From an uncultured Lachnospiraceae bacterium (GTDB taxonomy: Bacteria > Bacillota > Clostridia > Lachnospirales > Lachnospiraceae): 64,000 bases of DNA. The position numbers were made by a program, and so were the translations under genes. The stretch lies in contig CAJTXP010000011.1 of assembly GCA_910583615.1 (NCBI GenBank), positions 1 to 64,000 on the forward strand, given 5' to 3'. The first letter of the stretch is position 1; each line of letters opens with the position of its first letter. Positions 34,970 through 43,746 of the stretch are shown one piece after another. Under the pieces are notes generated by a model. That model saw only the letters and a list, made by a program, of their open reading frames with translations. It was not told where the DNA came from and searched no databases.

Positions 34970-36637
34970 ATGCGAAGTGATGCAGTTACAAAGGGGATGC
35001 AGCAGGCGCCCCACCGGTCCCTGTTCAATGCGCTGGGACTGACAGAGGAGGAGATGAACCGCCCGCTGGTGGGAATCGTCAGTTCCTATAATGAGATCGT
35101 GCCGGGACATATGAATCTGGATAAGATCGTGGAAGCGGTCAAGCTTGGGGTGTCCATGGCAGGAGGTACGCCCATTGTATTTCCGGCGATTGCCGTATGC
35201 GACGGGATTGCCATGGGACATGTGGGCATGAAATATTCTCTGGTGACCAGGGACCTGATCGCGGATTCTACGGAGGCCATGGCCATGGCGCATCAGTTTG
35301 ACGCGCTGGTTATGGTGCCCAACTGCGACAAGAATGTGCCGGGGCTTCTGATGGCGGCGGCAAGAGTGAATGTGCCCACGGTATTTGTCAGCGGCGGCCC
35401 CATGCTGGCAGGCCATGTGAAAGGAAAGAAGAGAAGCCTTTCCAGCATGTTTGAGGCAGTGGGTTCCTATGCGGCGGGGACCATGACGGAAGAAGACGTG
35501 AAAGAATTTGAGAATAAAGTGTGCCCCACCTGCGGTTCCTGCTCCGGTATGTATACGGCGAACAGCATGAACTGCCTGACCGAGGCGCTGGGTATGGGGC
35601 TTCCGGGCAACGGTACGATTCCGGCCGTCTATTCCGAGCGGATCAAGCTTGCCAAAAAGGCGGGCATGCAGGTGATGGAAATGCTGAAGAAGAATATCCG
35701 CCCCAGGGATATCATGACGGAGCAGGCGTTTATGAACGCCCTGACCGTGGATATGGCGCTGGGCTGTTCCACCAACAGCATGCTGCATCTGCCGGCCATC
35801 GCCCATGAGGCGGGCGTGGAGCTGAACGTGGATATCGCCAATGAGGTCAGCGCAAGGACGCCCAACCTCTGCCATCTTGCACCTGCGGGGCCGACTTACA
35901 TGGAGGATCTGAATGAGGCGGGCGGCGTTTATGCGGTCATGAACGAACTGTCCAAAAAGAATCTGCTGAATCTGGACGGCATGACGGTGACCGGCAGGAC
36001 CGTAGGGGAAAATATCGCTCCCTGCCGGAACCTGAATCCGGAAGTGATCCGTCCGGTGGAAAATCCGTACAGCGAGACCGGCGGGATCGCGATTCTGAAA
36101 GGAAATCTGGCTCCGGACAGCGGCGTGGTGAAGCGTTCTGCCGTAGCGCCGGAAATGCTGGTGCATGAGGGCCCCGCCCGTGTCTTTGACTGTGAGGAAG
36201 ACGCCATCGAGGCCATCAAGAGCGGCAGGATCGTGGCGGGAGACGTGGTGGTCATCCGCTATGAGGGACCCAAAGGCGGTCCGGGCATGAGAGAGATGCT
36301 GAATCCGACCTCTGCCATTGCGGGCATGGGGCTTGGTTCTTCCGTAGCGCTGATTACGGACGGACGTTTCAGCGGCGCCAGCCGAGGCGCATCCATCGGG
36401 CATGTGTCGCCGGAGGCGGCCGTGGGCGGGCCGATCGCTCTGGTGGAAGAGGGAGACATCATCCGGATCAACATTCCGGAGAACCGGCTGGATGTGGATG
36501 TTTCCGGGGAAGAGATGGAACAGAGGCGTGCGAAATGGCAGCCGCGGGAGCCGAAGGTGACGACCGGCTATCTGGCCCGTTATGCATCCATGGTGACTTC
36601 CGGCAACAGAGGGGCCATTCTGGAGATCTCAAGATAA
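34970..36637 (+). CDS. ilvD: Dihydroxy-acid dehydratase
   Basis: IlvD dehydrates dihydroxy acids to the keto acids of valine and isoleucine. The 555-residue protein carries the iron-sulfur cysteines in PNCDKNVPG and CPTCGSCSGMYTANSMNC, and late signatures RYEGPKGGPGM and TDGRFSGASRGASIGHVSPEAA. ATG 34970 has AGGAGG 8 bases upstream; the in-frame extension to 34907 lies in the leader. It is the middle gene of leuB-ilvD-ilvB, separated by 72 bases from leuB and 42 from ilvB. Confidence 0.97.
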   Translation: MRSDAVTKGMQQAPHRSLFNALGLTEEEMNRPLVGIVSSYNEIVPGHMNLDKIVEAVKLGVSMAGGTPIVFPAIAVCDGIAMGHVGMKYSLVTRDLIADSTEAMAMAHQFDALVMVPNCDKNVPGLLMAAARVNVPTVFVSGGPMLAGHVKGKKRSLSSMFEAVGSYAAGTMTEEDVKEFENKVCPTCGSCSGMYTANSMNCLTEALGMGLPGNGTIPAVYSERIKLAKKAGMQVMEMLKKNIRPRDIMTEQAFMNALTVDMALGCSTNSMLHLPAIAHEAGVELNVDIANEVSARTPNLCHLAPAGPTYMEDLNEAGGVYAVMNELSKKNLLNLDGMTVTGRTVGENIAPCRNLNPEVIRPVENPYSETGGIAILKGNLAPDSGVVKRSAVAPEMLVHEGPARVFDCEEDAIEAIKSGRIVAGDVVVIRYEGPKGGPGMREMLNPTSAIAGMGLGSSVALITDGRFSGASRGASIGHVSPEAAVGGPIALVEEGDIIRINIPENRLDVDVSGEEMEQRRAKWQPREPKVTTGYLARYASMVTSGNRGAILEISR

Positions 36638-36679
36638 ATGATTCAGGAAGAACAGATCAGTACGAGGGGAGAGAATAAG

Positions 36680-38347
36680 ATGGTTTTATCAGGTGCAGAG
36701 ATCGTCATCGCCTGTCTGAAGGAACAGGGTGTGGATACCGTGTTCGGTTATCCGGGCGGAGCGATCCTTAATATCTATGACGCGTTATACGGGCATAAAG
36801 AGATCCGCCATATACTGACTTCCCATGAGCAGGGGGCTTCTCATGCGGCGGACGGTTATGCAAGGGCTACCGGCAGGACAGGGGTCTGCTTTGCCACCTC
36901 AGGCCCGGGAGCCACCAATCTGGTCACGGGGATCGCGACGGCCTATATGGATTCCATTCCGGTAGTCGCGATCACCTGCAATGTGGGGACGCCGCTTCTT
37001 GGAAAAGACAGTTTTCAGGAGATCGACATTACCGGCATCACCATGCCGGTGACAAAATACAGCTTTATTGTAAAAGACGTCAAGGATCTGGCGGGAGCCA
37101 TCCGGCGTGCGTTCCGGATCGCGAAATCGGGACGCCCGGGCCCGGTGCTGGTGGATATTACCAAGGATGTGACGGCGAATAAGACAGAATATGTGGAGGA
37201 GGTCCCGGAGGAAGTGCGTCCGGACAATTCCACGATCCTTGAGGCGGATCTTGACTGTGCGGTGCAGATGATCCTTGAAGCGAAGAAGCCCATGATTTTT
37301 GTGGGCGGCGGTGCGATCGCATCCAATGCGTCCGAAGAGCTGCTGGAGTTTGTGGAGAAAGTAGACGCGCCGGTATGTGATACGCTTATGGGAAAAGGCG
37401 CTTTTTCCGGGGAGCATAAGCTGTACGCGGGCATGCTGGGCATGCATGGAACCAAATATGCGAACTTCGGCGTGGCAAAATGCGATCTTCTGATTACGGT
37501 GGGTTCCCGGTTCAGCGACCGGGTGTTCGGCGACGCGTCCCGGTTTGCTTCCAATGCGAAGATCCTTCAGATCGACGTGGACCCGGCGGAGATCAATAAA
37601 AACATCATGGCGAATGCCAGCGTGATCGGGGATATCAAAGAGGTGCTGAAACGCCTGAATCCCAGACTGGAGCAGCAGGACCACGGGGACTGGATCGCAT
37701 ACATCGATGGGCTGAAGGAGCGTTTTCCGTTAAAATACGCAGAGGAAGGGCTGACCGGTCCCTTTATGATGGAGGAAATCTATAAGGCGACCAAAGGAGA
37801 CGCGATCATCTGTACCGAGGTCGGCCAGCACCAGATGTGGGCGGCGCAGTATTATAAATACAGGAATCCGCGTACCTTCTTAAGCTCCGGAGGGCTTGGA
37901 ACCATGGGCTACGGCCTTGGCGCCGCTCTGGGCGCGAAGGTTGCCATGCCGGAGAAGCGTGTGATCAATATTGCCGGGGACGGCTGTTTCCGTATGAACA
38001 TGAATGAGCTGGCCACGGCGTCCCGTTATCAGATTCCGGTGGTGGAGATCGTTTTCAACAACCATGTGCTGGGGATGGTGCACCAGTGGCAGGAGCTGTT
38101 TTATGAACGCCGGTATTCTGCGACGATCCTGAACGACCAGGCGGATTTTGTCAAAGTGGCGGAGGCGCTTGGCTGTAAGGGAATCCGCGTGACGAAAAAG
38201 GAGGAATTCCTTCCGGCGCTGGAAGAAGCGTTTGCCTGCGAAGGGCCGGTGCTTCTGGATTGCCAGCTTGACTGCGACGACAAGGTATTTCCGATGGTGC
38301 CGGCGGGGGCTCCCATTGAAAATGCATTTGATCAGGACGATCTGTAA
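36680..38347 (+). CDS. ilvB: Acetolactate synthase large subunit
   Basis: The thiamine-diphosphate enzyme makes acetolactate/acetohydroxybutyrate, the first shared branched-chain step. The 555-residue protein has the catalytic glutamate in LTSHEQGASHAADGYARA, FAD-domain segments (GMLGMHGTKYAN), and the ThDP motif INIAGDGCFRMNMNELATA...FNNHVLGMV. ATG 36680 follows GGGGAGAG. The regulatory small subunit ilvN and ilvC are not adjacent and must be elsewhere, or this is a stand-alone large subunit. Confidence 0.96.
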   Translation: MVLSGAEIVIACLKEQGVDTVFGYPGGAILNIYDALYGHKEIRHILTSHEQGASHAADGYARATGRTGVCFATSGPGATNLVTGIATAYMDSIPVVAITCNVGTPLLGKDSFQEIDITGITMPVTKYSFIVKDVKDLAGAIRRAFRIAKSGRPGPVLVDITKDVTANKTEYVEEVPEEVRPDNSTILEADLDCAVQMILEAKKPMIFVGGGAIASNASEELLEFVEKVDAPVCDTLMGKGAFSGEHKLYAGMLGMHGTKYANFGVAKCDLLITVGSRFSDRVFGDASRFASNAKILQIDVDPAEINKNIMANASVIGDIKEVLKRLNPRLEQQDHGDWIAYIDGLKERFPLKYAEEGLTGPFMMEEIYKATKGDAIICTEVGQHQMWAAQYYKYRNPRTFLSSGGLGTMGYGLGAALGAKVAMPEKRVINIAGDGCFRMNMNELATASRYQIPVVEIVFNNHVLGMVHQWQELFYERRYSATILNDQADFVKVAEALGCKGIRVTKKEEFLPALEEAFACEGPVLLDCQLDCDDKVFPMVPAGAPIENAFDQDDL

Positions 38348-38357
38348 CGTTTCAATA

Positions 38358-38386
38358 TTGATTTTACAAAAGAAATGTACTATAAT
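38358..38386 (+). promoter_or_regulatory. Promoter of the serC-serA-DUF1015 operon
   Basis: TTGATT (38358-38363), a 17-base spacer and TATAAT (38381-38386). It lies 163 bases before the serC start, leaving a long leader. Confidence 0.8.
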
Positions 38387-38418
38387 ATAAGAAAATAAAG
38401 GGCAGAAATGATACTACT

Positions 38419-38521
38419 GGGGGATGTTACATAATGTTCATTTCCGATGCCTGGCAATACTTGATGGGAATTTTATTCAAGCGCTGTGGGTGATTTGGAA
38501 GGGCGAAGTGTAGCATCCCTC
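38419..38521 (+). promoter_or_regulatory. Structured mRNA leader of serC, candidate cis-regulatory RNA
   Basis: GGGATGTTACA (38421-38431) pairs with TGTAGCATCCC (38509-38519) over 11 positions including one G-U, closing a ~77-base domain that contains smaller stems such as CTTGA/TCAAG (38459-38463 and 38477-38481). The closing arm ends 29 bases before ATG. No T-box sequence and no riboswitch class that I recognise is visible. Regulation of serine synthesis is inferred from position. Confidence 0.5.
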
Positions 38522-38548
38522 TGTGTGTCTGGATGAGAGGATGGGATT

Positions 38549-39631
38549 ATGAAAAGAGTCTATAATTTTTCGGCAGGCCCGGCGGTGCTGCCGGAAGAGG
38601 TGCTTCAGGAGATTGCAGAGGAAATGATGGACTATCGCGGTACAGGCATGTCCGTGATGGAGATGAGTCATCGTTCGAAAATATTTGACGGGATTATTCA
38701 GGCCGCGGAGCAGGACTTCAGGGATCTTCTGAAGGTTCCTGACAATTATAAGGTATTGTTCCTGCAGGGCGGCGCACATCTGCAGTTTTCTGCGGTGCCC
38801 ATGAACCTGATGAAAAACCGGGTAGCGGATTACATCGTGACCGGACAGTGGGCGAAGAGAGCCTATGAAGAGGCAAAGCAGTATGGGACGGCGAATAAGA
38901 TCGCTTCCAGTGAGGATAAAACCTTCTCCTATATTCCGGACTGTACGGACCTTCCGATCAGCGAGAATGCAGATTATGTCTATATCTGCGAAAACAACAC
39001 GATCTACGGGACGAAATTCCATACGCTTCCCAACACAAAAGGGAAGGATCTGGTAGCTGATGTGTCTTCCTGTTTCCTGTCGGAACCGGTGGATGTATCG
39101 AAATATGCAGTGATGTACGGCGGTGTTCAGAAGAATATCGGACCGGCGGGCATGGTAATCGCGATAGTAAGAGATGATCTGATTACCGACGAGGTGCTTC
39201 CGGGGACACCGACGATCATGAAATACAAGACCCAGGCGGATGCAGGGTCTCTTTACAACACGCCCAACTGCTTCTGCATCTATGCCTGCGGAAAAGTGTT
39301 TCAGTGGCTGAAGAAGATGGGCGGACTGGAGGTGATGAAGCAGAAGAATGAGGAAAAGGCCGCAGTGCTTTATGATTTTCTGGACAGCAGCAGGCTTTTT
39401 GAGGGGACGGTCAGAAAAGAAGACCGTTCGCTTATGAATGTTCCCTTTGTGACCGGAGATAAGGAACTGGATGCCAGATTTGTAAAGGAAGCAGATGCGG
39501 CGGGGCTGGTGAGCCTGAAAGGCCACCGGAGCGTGGGAGGCATGCGTGCAAGTATCTATAATGCGATGCCGAAAGAGGGCGTGGAAGCGCTTGTTACATT
39601 TATGAAAAAATTTGAAGAGGAGAACAGTTAG
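38549..39631 (+). CDS. serC: Phosphoserine aminotransferase
   Basis: SerC transaminates 3-phosphohydroxypyruvate to phosphoserine. The 360-residue class V aminotransferase shows YNFSAGPAVLPEEVL at the N terminus, FLQGGAHLQFSAVPMN, the PLP-lysine region YGGVQKNIGPAG, and the C-terminal HRSVGGMRASIYNAMP. It begins at ATG 38549 after AGAGGATGGG and opens a three-gene operon with serA four bases downstream. Confidence 0.96.
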   Translation: MKRVYNFSAGPAVLPEEVLQEIAEEMMDYRGTGMSVMEMSHRSKIFDGIIQAAEQDFRDLLKVPDNYKVLFLQGGAHLQFSAVPMNLMKNRVADYIVTGQWAKRAYEEAKQYGTANKIASSEDKTFSYIPDCTDLPISENADYVYICENNTIYGTKFHTLPNTKGKDLVADVSSCFLSEPVDVSKYAVMYGGVQKNIGPAGMVIAIVRDDLITDEVLPGTPTIMKYKTQADAGSLYNTPNCFCIYACGKVFQWLKKMGGLEVMKQKNEEKAAVLYDFLDSSRLFEGTVRKEDRSLMNVPFVTGDKELDARFVKEADAAGLVSLKGHRSVGGMRASIYNAMPKEGVEALVTFMKKFEEENS

Positions 39632-39635
39632 AACT

Positions 39636-40799
39636 ATGTATCAGTATCATTGTCTGAATCCCATCGCGGAGGTTGGACTGAAGAATTTTGACGGCAATTA
39701 TGCCAGGACGGATAATATCGCGAATGCGGACGCGGTGCTGGTGCGGAGTGCGGCAATGCACGACATGGAGCTTCCGGAGAGTGTATGTGTGATCGGAAGA
39801 GCCGGAGCAGGGGTCAACAATATTCCTCTTGGAAAATGTTCCGAGCAGGGAATCGCTGTTTTTAATACTCCGGGGGCCAACGCCAACGGAGTCAAAGAGC
39901 TGGTGCTGGCAGGAATGCTCCTGGCGTCCAGAGATATTGTCGGAGGACTTCACTGGGTTCGTTCCGAACGTCAGAATGAAGATCTTCCGCAGCTGGCGGA
40001 GAAGCAGAAGAAAGCATTTGCGGGCAACGAGATCATGGGTAAGAAGCTCGGCGTCATTGGCCTTGGCGCCATCGGGATTCTGGTGGCGAATGCGGCGGCA
40101 GCACTGGGTATGGAAGTGTATGGATATGATCCATATATTTCAGTCAATGCTGCATGGAACCTTTCCAGAGATGTCAAACATATCACGGATGTGAACGATA
40201 TCTATCGGGAATGCGATTACATTACGATCCATGTTCCCTTAATGGACAGTACAAAGGGGATGATTGGTTCTTCCGCAATTGCGCAGATGAAGAACAGCGT
40301 GGTTGTTATGAATTTTGCCAGAGGTCCGCTGGTGGATCAGAAAGCGATCGTGGAGGCGCTTCGGACCAACCGTATCCGGAAATACGTGACGGACTTTCCG
40401 ACTTCGGATATTGCATCTTTGAAGAACGCCATTGTGATTCCCCACCTGGGAGCTTCTACAGAGGAATCAGAAGACAACTGTGCGATTATGGCGGTAAAAG
40501 AGATCAAGGACTATCTGGAAAACGGGAATATTCACAATTCCGTCAATTATCCCAATTGTGACATGGGCGTCTGCAAAAATGCCATGCGTGTCACGATCAT
40601 CCACCGGAACATACCGAATATGCTGACCAAATTTACGGCAACGTTCGGTGATCTGGGAATCAATATCGAAAGAATGACGAATGTAACCAGAGGAGAGTAT
40701 GGTTATGTGATCATAGATCTGGCCAATAAGGCAGACGAAGCTTCGATCGATACCATACGGCAGATTCAAGGCGTTCTGAAAGTCAGGGTGATGAGCTAG
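39636..40799 (+). CDS. serA: D-3-phosphoglycerate dehydrogenase
   Basis: SerA catalyses the first step of serine synthesis with NAD+. The 387-residue protein has the dinucleotide motif GVIGLGAIGILVANAAAALG, the catalytic NFARGPLVDQKAIV (Arg), a Glu and HLGAST (His), and a C-terminal ACT-like domain (residues ~315-387, INIERMTNVTRGEYGYVII) that may bind serine for feedback inhibition. ATG 39636 is chosen because GAGGAGA lies upstream, inside the serC 3' end. It is tightly packed between serC and the DUF1015 gene. Confidence 0.96.
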   Translation: MYQYHCLNPIAEVGLKNFDGNYARTDNIANADAVLVRSAAMHDMELPESVCVIGRAGAGVNNIPLGKCSEQGIAVFNTPGANANGVKELVLAGMLLASRDIVGGLHWVRSERQNEDLPQLAEKQKKAFAGNEIMGKKLGVIGLGAIGILVANAAAALGMEVYGYDPYISVNAAWNLSRDVKHITDVNDIYRECDYITIHVPLMDSTKGMIGSSAIAQMKNSVVVMNFARGPLVDQKAIVEALRTNRIRKYVTDFPTSDIASLKNAIVIPHLGASTEESEDNCAIMAVKEIKDYLENGNIHNSVNYPNCDMGVCKNAMRVTIIHRNIPNMLTKFTATFGDLGINIERMTNVTRGEYGYVIIDLANKADEASIDTIRQIQGVLKVRVMS

Positions 40800-42032
40800 A
40801 TGGCAGTCGTAAAGCCGTTCTGCTGTATCCATCCGGCCAGAGGGCTGGAGCCAAAGATTGCGGCTCTGCCTTATGACGTATACAGCAGAGAAGAAGCAAG
40901 ACATGCGGTGGAGGGAAAACCTCTGTCATTTTTAAACATTGACCGTCCGGAGACACTATTTGGGCCCGAACAGGATATGTATGCGCAGGAGGTCTACGAG
41001 GCGGCGAGAATGCGTCTGCAGAATATGCAGGCGGACGGCTCTTTTGTTAAAGAGGAGTCGCCGGTCTATTATATTTATGAACTGACGATGGATGGACGGT
41101 CCCAAACCGGTATTGTGGGATGTGCTTCCATTGATGATTATGAACGGCAGGTGATAAGGAAGCACGAGAATACCCGGGCAGAAAAGGAAGAGGACCGCAT
41201 TCGGCATGTGGACGCGTGCGGCGCGCAGACGGGGCCCATCTTTCTGGCCTATCGTTCTCATGGAACAATAAGGGATATTGTAAAAACGGTGAAAACGTCA
41301 GAACCGGAATTCTCTTTTGAAACGGAAGACGGTATCCGTCATGCAGGATGGAAGATTTCGGACGGAGTGCTTCAGAAGGAGCTGGAGAAGGCGTTTTTGC
41401 AGGTGGGAAACGTCTATATTGCTGATGGACACCATCGGACCGCATCGGCGGTAAAAGTAGGACAGAAACGCAGATTCCAGTATCCGGAATATGACGGAAC
41501 AGAAGCTTTCAACTACTTCCTGTCTGTGCTGTTTCCAGATGATGAGTTGATGATCATGGACTATAACCGGGTTGTAAAGGATCTGAACGGATTGTCCATG
41601 GAGCATTTTCTGAGCGAAGTCTCGGAGAAATTTGAAACATTTCTTATAAAGGGGCCGGAAAAGCCGGAGCGAAAAGGACAGATTGTCATGTATCTGCACG
41701 GATACTGGTTCCGTCTGATGATGCGTCCGGAATACATACGGGATGATCCGGTGGAAGGGCTGGATGTGGCATATCTGCAGCGGGAGCTTTTAAACCCGGT
41801 TCTGGGAATCCGGGATCCTCGGACGGATAAGAGGATTGATTTTGTTGGCGGAATCCGCGGAATAGAAGAATTAAAACGCCGGGCGGACGACGACATGGAA
41901 GTGGCGTTTGCCATGTATCCAACATCGATTCAGGAATTGTTTGCAGTGGCGGATGCAGGACTGCTGATGCCGCCGAAATCCACATGGTTTGAGCCGAAGC
42001 TCCGCAGCGGGCTTTTTATTCACGAGATCTGA
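40800..42032 (+). CDS. DUF1015 family protein
   Basis: The 410-residue cytosolic protein belongs to DUF1015, recognised by the N-terminal KPFCCIHPARGL...ALPYDVYSREEA and the central YIADGHHRTASAVKVGQ motif; the C-terminal half is ParB-like in some annotations. Its ATG directly abuts the serA stop. serC-serA-DUF1015 is a recurrent gene order in Firmicutes. The biochemical role here was not read from sequence; a link to serine metabolism, such as a serine kinase-like activity, is only an inference from position and the DGHHR motif. Confidence 0.9.
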   Translation: MAVVKPFCCIHPARGLEPKIAALPYDVYSREEARHAVEGKPLSFLNIDRPETLFGPEQDMYAQEVYEAARMRLQNMQADGSFVKEESPVYYIYELTMDGRSQTGIVGCASIDDYERQVIRKHENTRAEKEEDRIRHVDACGAQTGPIFLAYRSHGTIRDIVKTVKTSEPEFSFETEDGIRHAGWKISDGVLQKELEKAFLQVGNVYIADGHHRTASAVKVGQKRRFQYPEYDGTEAFNYFLSVLFPDDELMIMDYNRVVKDLNGLSMEHFLSEVSEKFETFLIKGPEKPERKGQIVMYLHGYWFRLMMRPEYIRDDPVEGLDVAYLQRELLNPVLGIRDPRTDKRIDFVGGIRGIEELKRRADDDMEVAFAMYPTSIQELFAVADAGLLMPPKSTWFEPKLRSGLFIHEI

Positions 42033-42066
42033 ATGCGGAACATCAGAAAAAGGATGATTGACAGGA

Positions 42067-42116
42067 GAAGGGACTGCTGCAAAACGCAGGCAGAGGCGTT
42101 TTGCAGCAGTCCCTTC
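42067..42116. terminator. Bidirectional hairpin between the DUF1015 gene and the M50 gene
   Basis: GAAGGGACTGCTGCAAAACG (42067-42086) and its perfect 20-base complement (42097-42116) flank a 10-base loop. It lies between convergent genes and shares its arm sequence with hairpins at 30.7 and 48.6 kb. Confidence 0.85.
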
Positions 42117-42137
42117 TGCCATAATAACTGTTTTTGC

Positions 42138-42674
42138 CTACAGCATCGTGAGCAGATTCGGGATCAGCATGGCAACTGCGGCGGCATAGACCAGATCCAG
42201 CCAGAAAATGGATCCAAAAGCGCCGGCATAGATCAGAGCAATTACCGGGGCAGACAGGATTTTGGGTAAAATACTTACCTTTGGATTTTTCAGAATCTGT
42301 TCCACCATATTGCCGGCATCCCCTGTACTTGGAAACGCGTGCATCAGGATGGAAAATCCAAGCCATGCCAGCAGCAGATTCAGAGGATTGGCATATTCCT
42401 GGAATTTCAGGATTGGTATGGCCACAGGAGTCAGAATCAGAAGCCCGAAGGCGGTATTAACCAGAAAGGGGCCGGTAGAGGTCAAAAATACTTTCAGAGG
42501 ATCCTGACATGCCTCGTGTTCCACATAACCGCAGGGGTTTCCCATACGAAAATATACAACCTTGAAGACCGGAATACGTAAAAATCTGCAGAAGATCTGG
42601 TGGGCAAATTCATGAACGGCGATACCCGGAAAGGTAACAAGGGAGATAAGGATCCCCAGTCCTGGTATGATCAT
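42138..42674 (-). CDS. M50-type membrane metalloprotease homologue
   Basis: The 178-residue protein is mostly hydrophobic with about four membrane segments and the zinc motif VHEFAHQIF (HExxH at residues ~21-25) in the first helix. FPSTGDAGNM near residue 115 may give the third ligand Asp, as in site-2 protease relatives. It is short for an S2P and lacks a PDZ domain. Its start overlaps the TPR gene stop by 4 bases, so it is the last gene of a minus-strand operon. The substrate is unknown. Confidence 0.8.
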   Translation of the reverse strand: MIIPGLGILISLVTFPGIAVHEFAHQIFCRFLRIPVFKVVYFRMGNPCGYVEHEACQDPLKVFLTSTGPFLVNTAFGLLILTPVAIPILKFQEYANPLNLLLAWLGFSILMHAFPSTGDAGNMVEQILKNPKVSILPKILSAPVIALIYAGAFGSIFWLDLVYAAAVAMLIPNLLTML

Positions 42675-43738
42675 AAAGTTTCCTCCTCCATGTAATATTC
42701 TCTGAGCGTGATGGTGCCGTTCAGAAGTGCCTCCGTGTCTTCTTCCACCGGGGTGCCTGCTTCCTTCATCTCCTGCTTCAGGCGTTCTGCTTCTTCTGTC
42801 ATGCCATTTTCAAAGAGAGTAATGAGGTAAGTATCCCGGACATAGGTGGCATCCGGATTGCTCTCATAAGCTGTTCTCGCAAAGATAAGCGCTTCGTCCG
42901 GATTCTGATTCAGCAGGGAGAGGATGGCCATTCCCCTGCAGGCCAGCGCTTCGGTCTTTTCATAGCGGAGGACCTGCTGGTAGTAAGAACGTGCTCCGTC
43001 AAAATCTCCTTCCCGTCTCAGCCTTGTGCCAAGATCCGACATGGCAGTAAAATCCATGGGATTTTCTTCCAGACATTTGAGAAGATAATCCTTGCATTCC
43101 TCAGGCTCCCCGGAAAACTGTGCCAGATAATACCAGATCAGAGGATGGTACATCTGCGGATCTTTTTCCAGTTCCTTAAGCTTTTCCCTGATGGTGGAGA
43201 CGGCGGCTTCCGGATCGGTGTCTTCCTTCATCTGGTCAAAGAACGTCTGCAGCTCATCCAGAGTATCATAATAACGGTTCAGGATGTTCTGATAATGAAG
43301 CATGTCTCCGTAGACCGCATCTGACAGAGACTTGCCGACCAGACAGGTATTCATGCAGTAGGCGGCATAATCATAGCATCCATAGTCCATGGACAGCGTT
43401 ACCAGACGTACAGCCAGATCCGTAGAATTCGGATGCCGTTTTGCTGTCTGTTCCAGTTGTGAGAGCGTATCATAGAGCATCCCCTGCTGGATCTTCGCTT
43501 CTGCAGTTGCATAGATCCGATAGTCCGACAGGCTCTTCGGCATCTGCGTGTATGCGAAAACAGTAAGCGCAAGGACGGCCAGCGCCACAGGAATGAAGAA
43601 CCGGGGGACCGGATAGTGGATTGCCTGCTCCCGGCATCTTCTGCAAAGCCGGGAGCGGGGATTTTCCGTCCGGTCTGCGGGAGCCTGATGGCACATTTCG
43701 CAGTTGCAAAGCTCGTCAAAAATATTCTGATTTTCCAT
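42671..43738 (-). CDS. Zinc-ribbon, single-TM, TPR-repeat protein
   Basis: The ~355-residue protein has an N-terminal zinc-ribbon-like part with CNCEMC and CRRCRE, one membrane helix (FFIPVALAVLALTVFAY) and then a long extracytoplasmic or cytosolic TPR array (for example DLGTRLRREGDFDGARSYYQ). This suggests a membrane-tethered scaffold. ATG 43738 is preferred; GTG 43750 overlaps the epimerase stop but has no spaced ribosome site. It couples by ATGA to the M50 gene downstream, so the two may act together in a membrane proteolysis or assembly system. That link is inferred. Confidence 0.75.
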   Translation of the reverse strand: MENQNIFDELCNCEMCHQAPADRTENPRSRLCRRCREQAIHYPVPRFFIPVALAVLALTVFAYTQMPKSLSDYRIYATAEAKIQQGMLYDTLSQLEQTAKRHPNSTDLAVRLVTLSMDYGCYDYAAYCMNTCLVGKSLSDAVYGDMLHYQNILNRYYDTLDELQTFFDQMKEDTDPEAAVSTIREKLKELEKDPQMYHPLIWYYLAQFSGEPEECKDYLLKCLEENPMDFTAMSDLGTRLRREGDFDGARSYYQQVLRYEKTEALACRGMAILSLLNQNPDEALIFARTAYESNPDATYVRDTYLITLFENGMTEEAERLKQEMKEAGTPVEEDTEALLNGTITLREYYMEEETL

Positions 43739-43746
43739 ATTGAGTG

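Noticed and set aside
34955..36403. A 482-residue minus-strand frame opposite ilvD
   Set aside because: It mirrors ilvD codons, has unusual composition and no motif.
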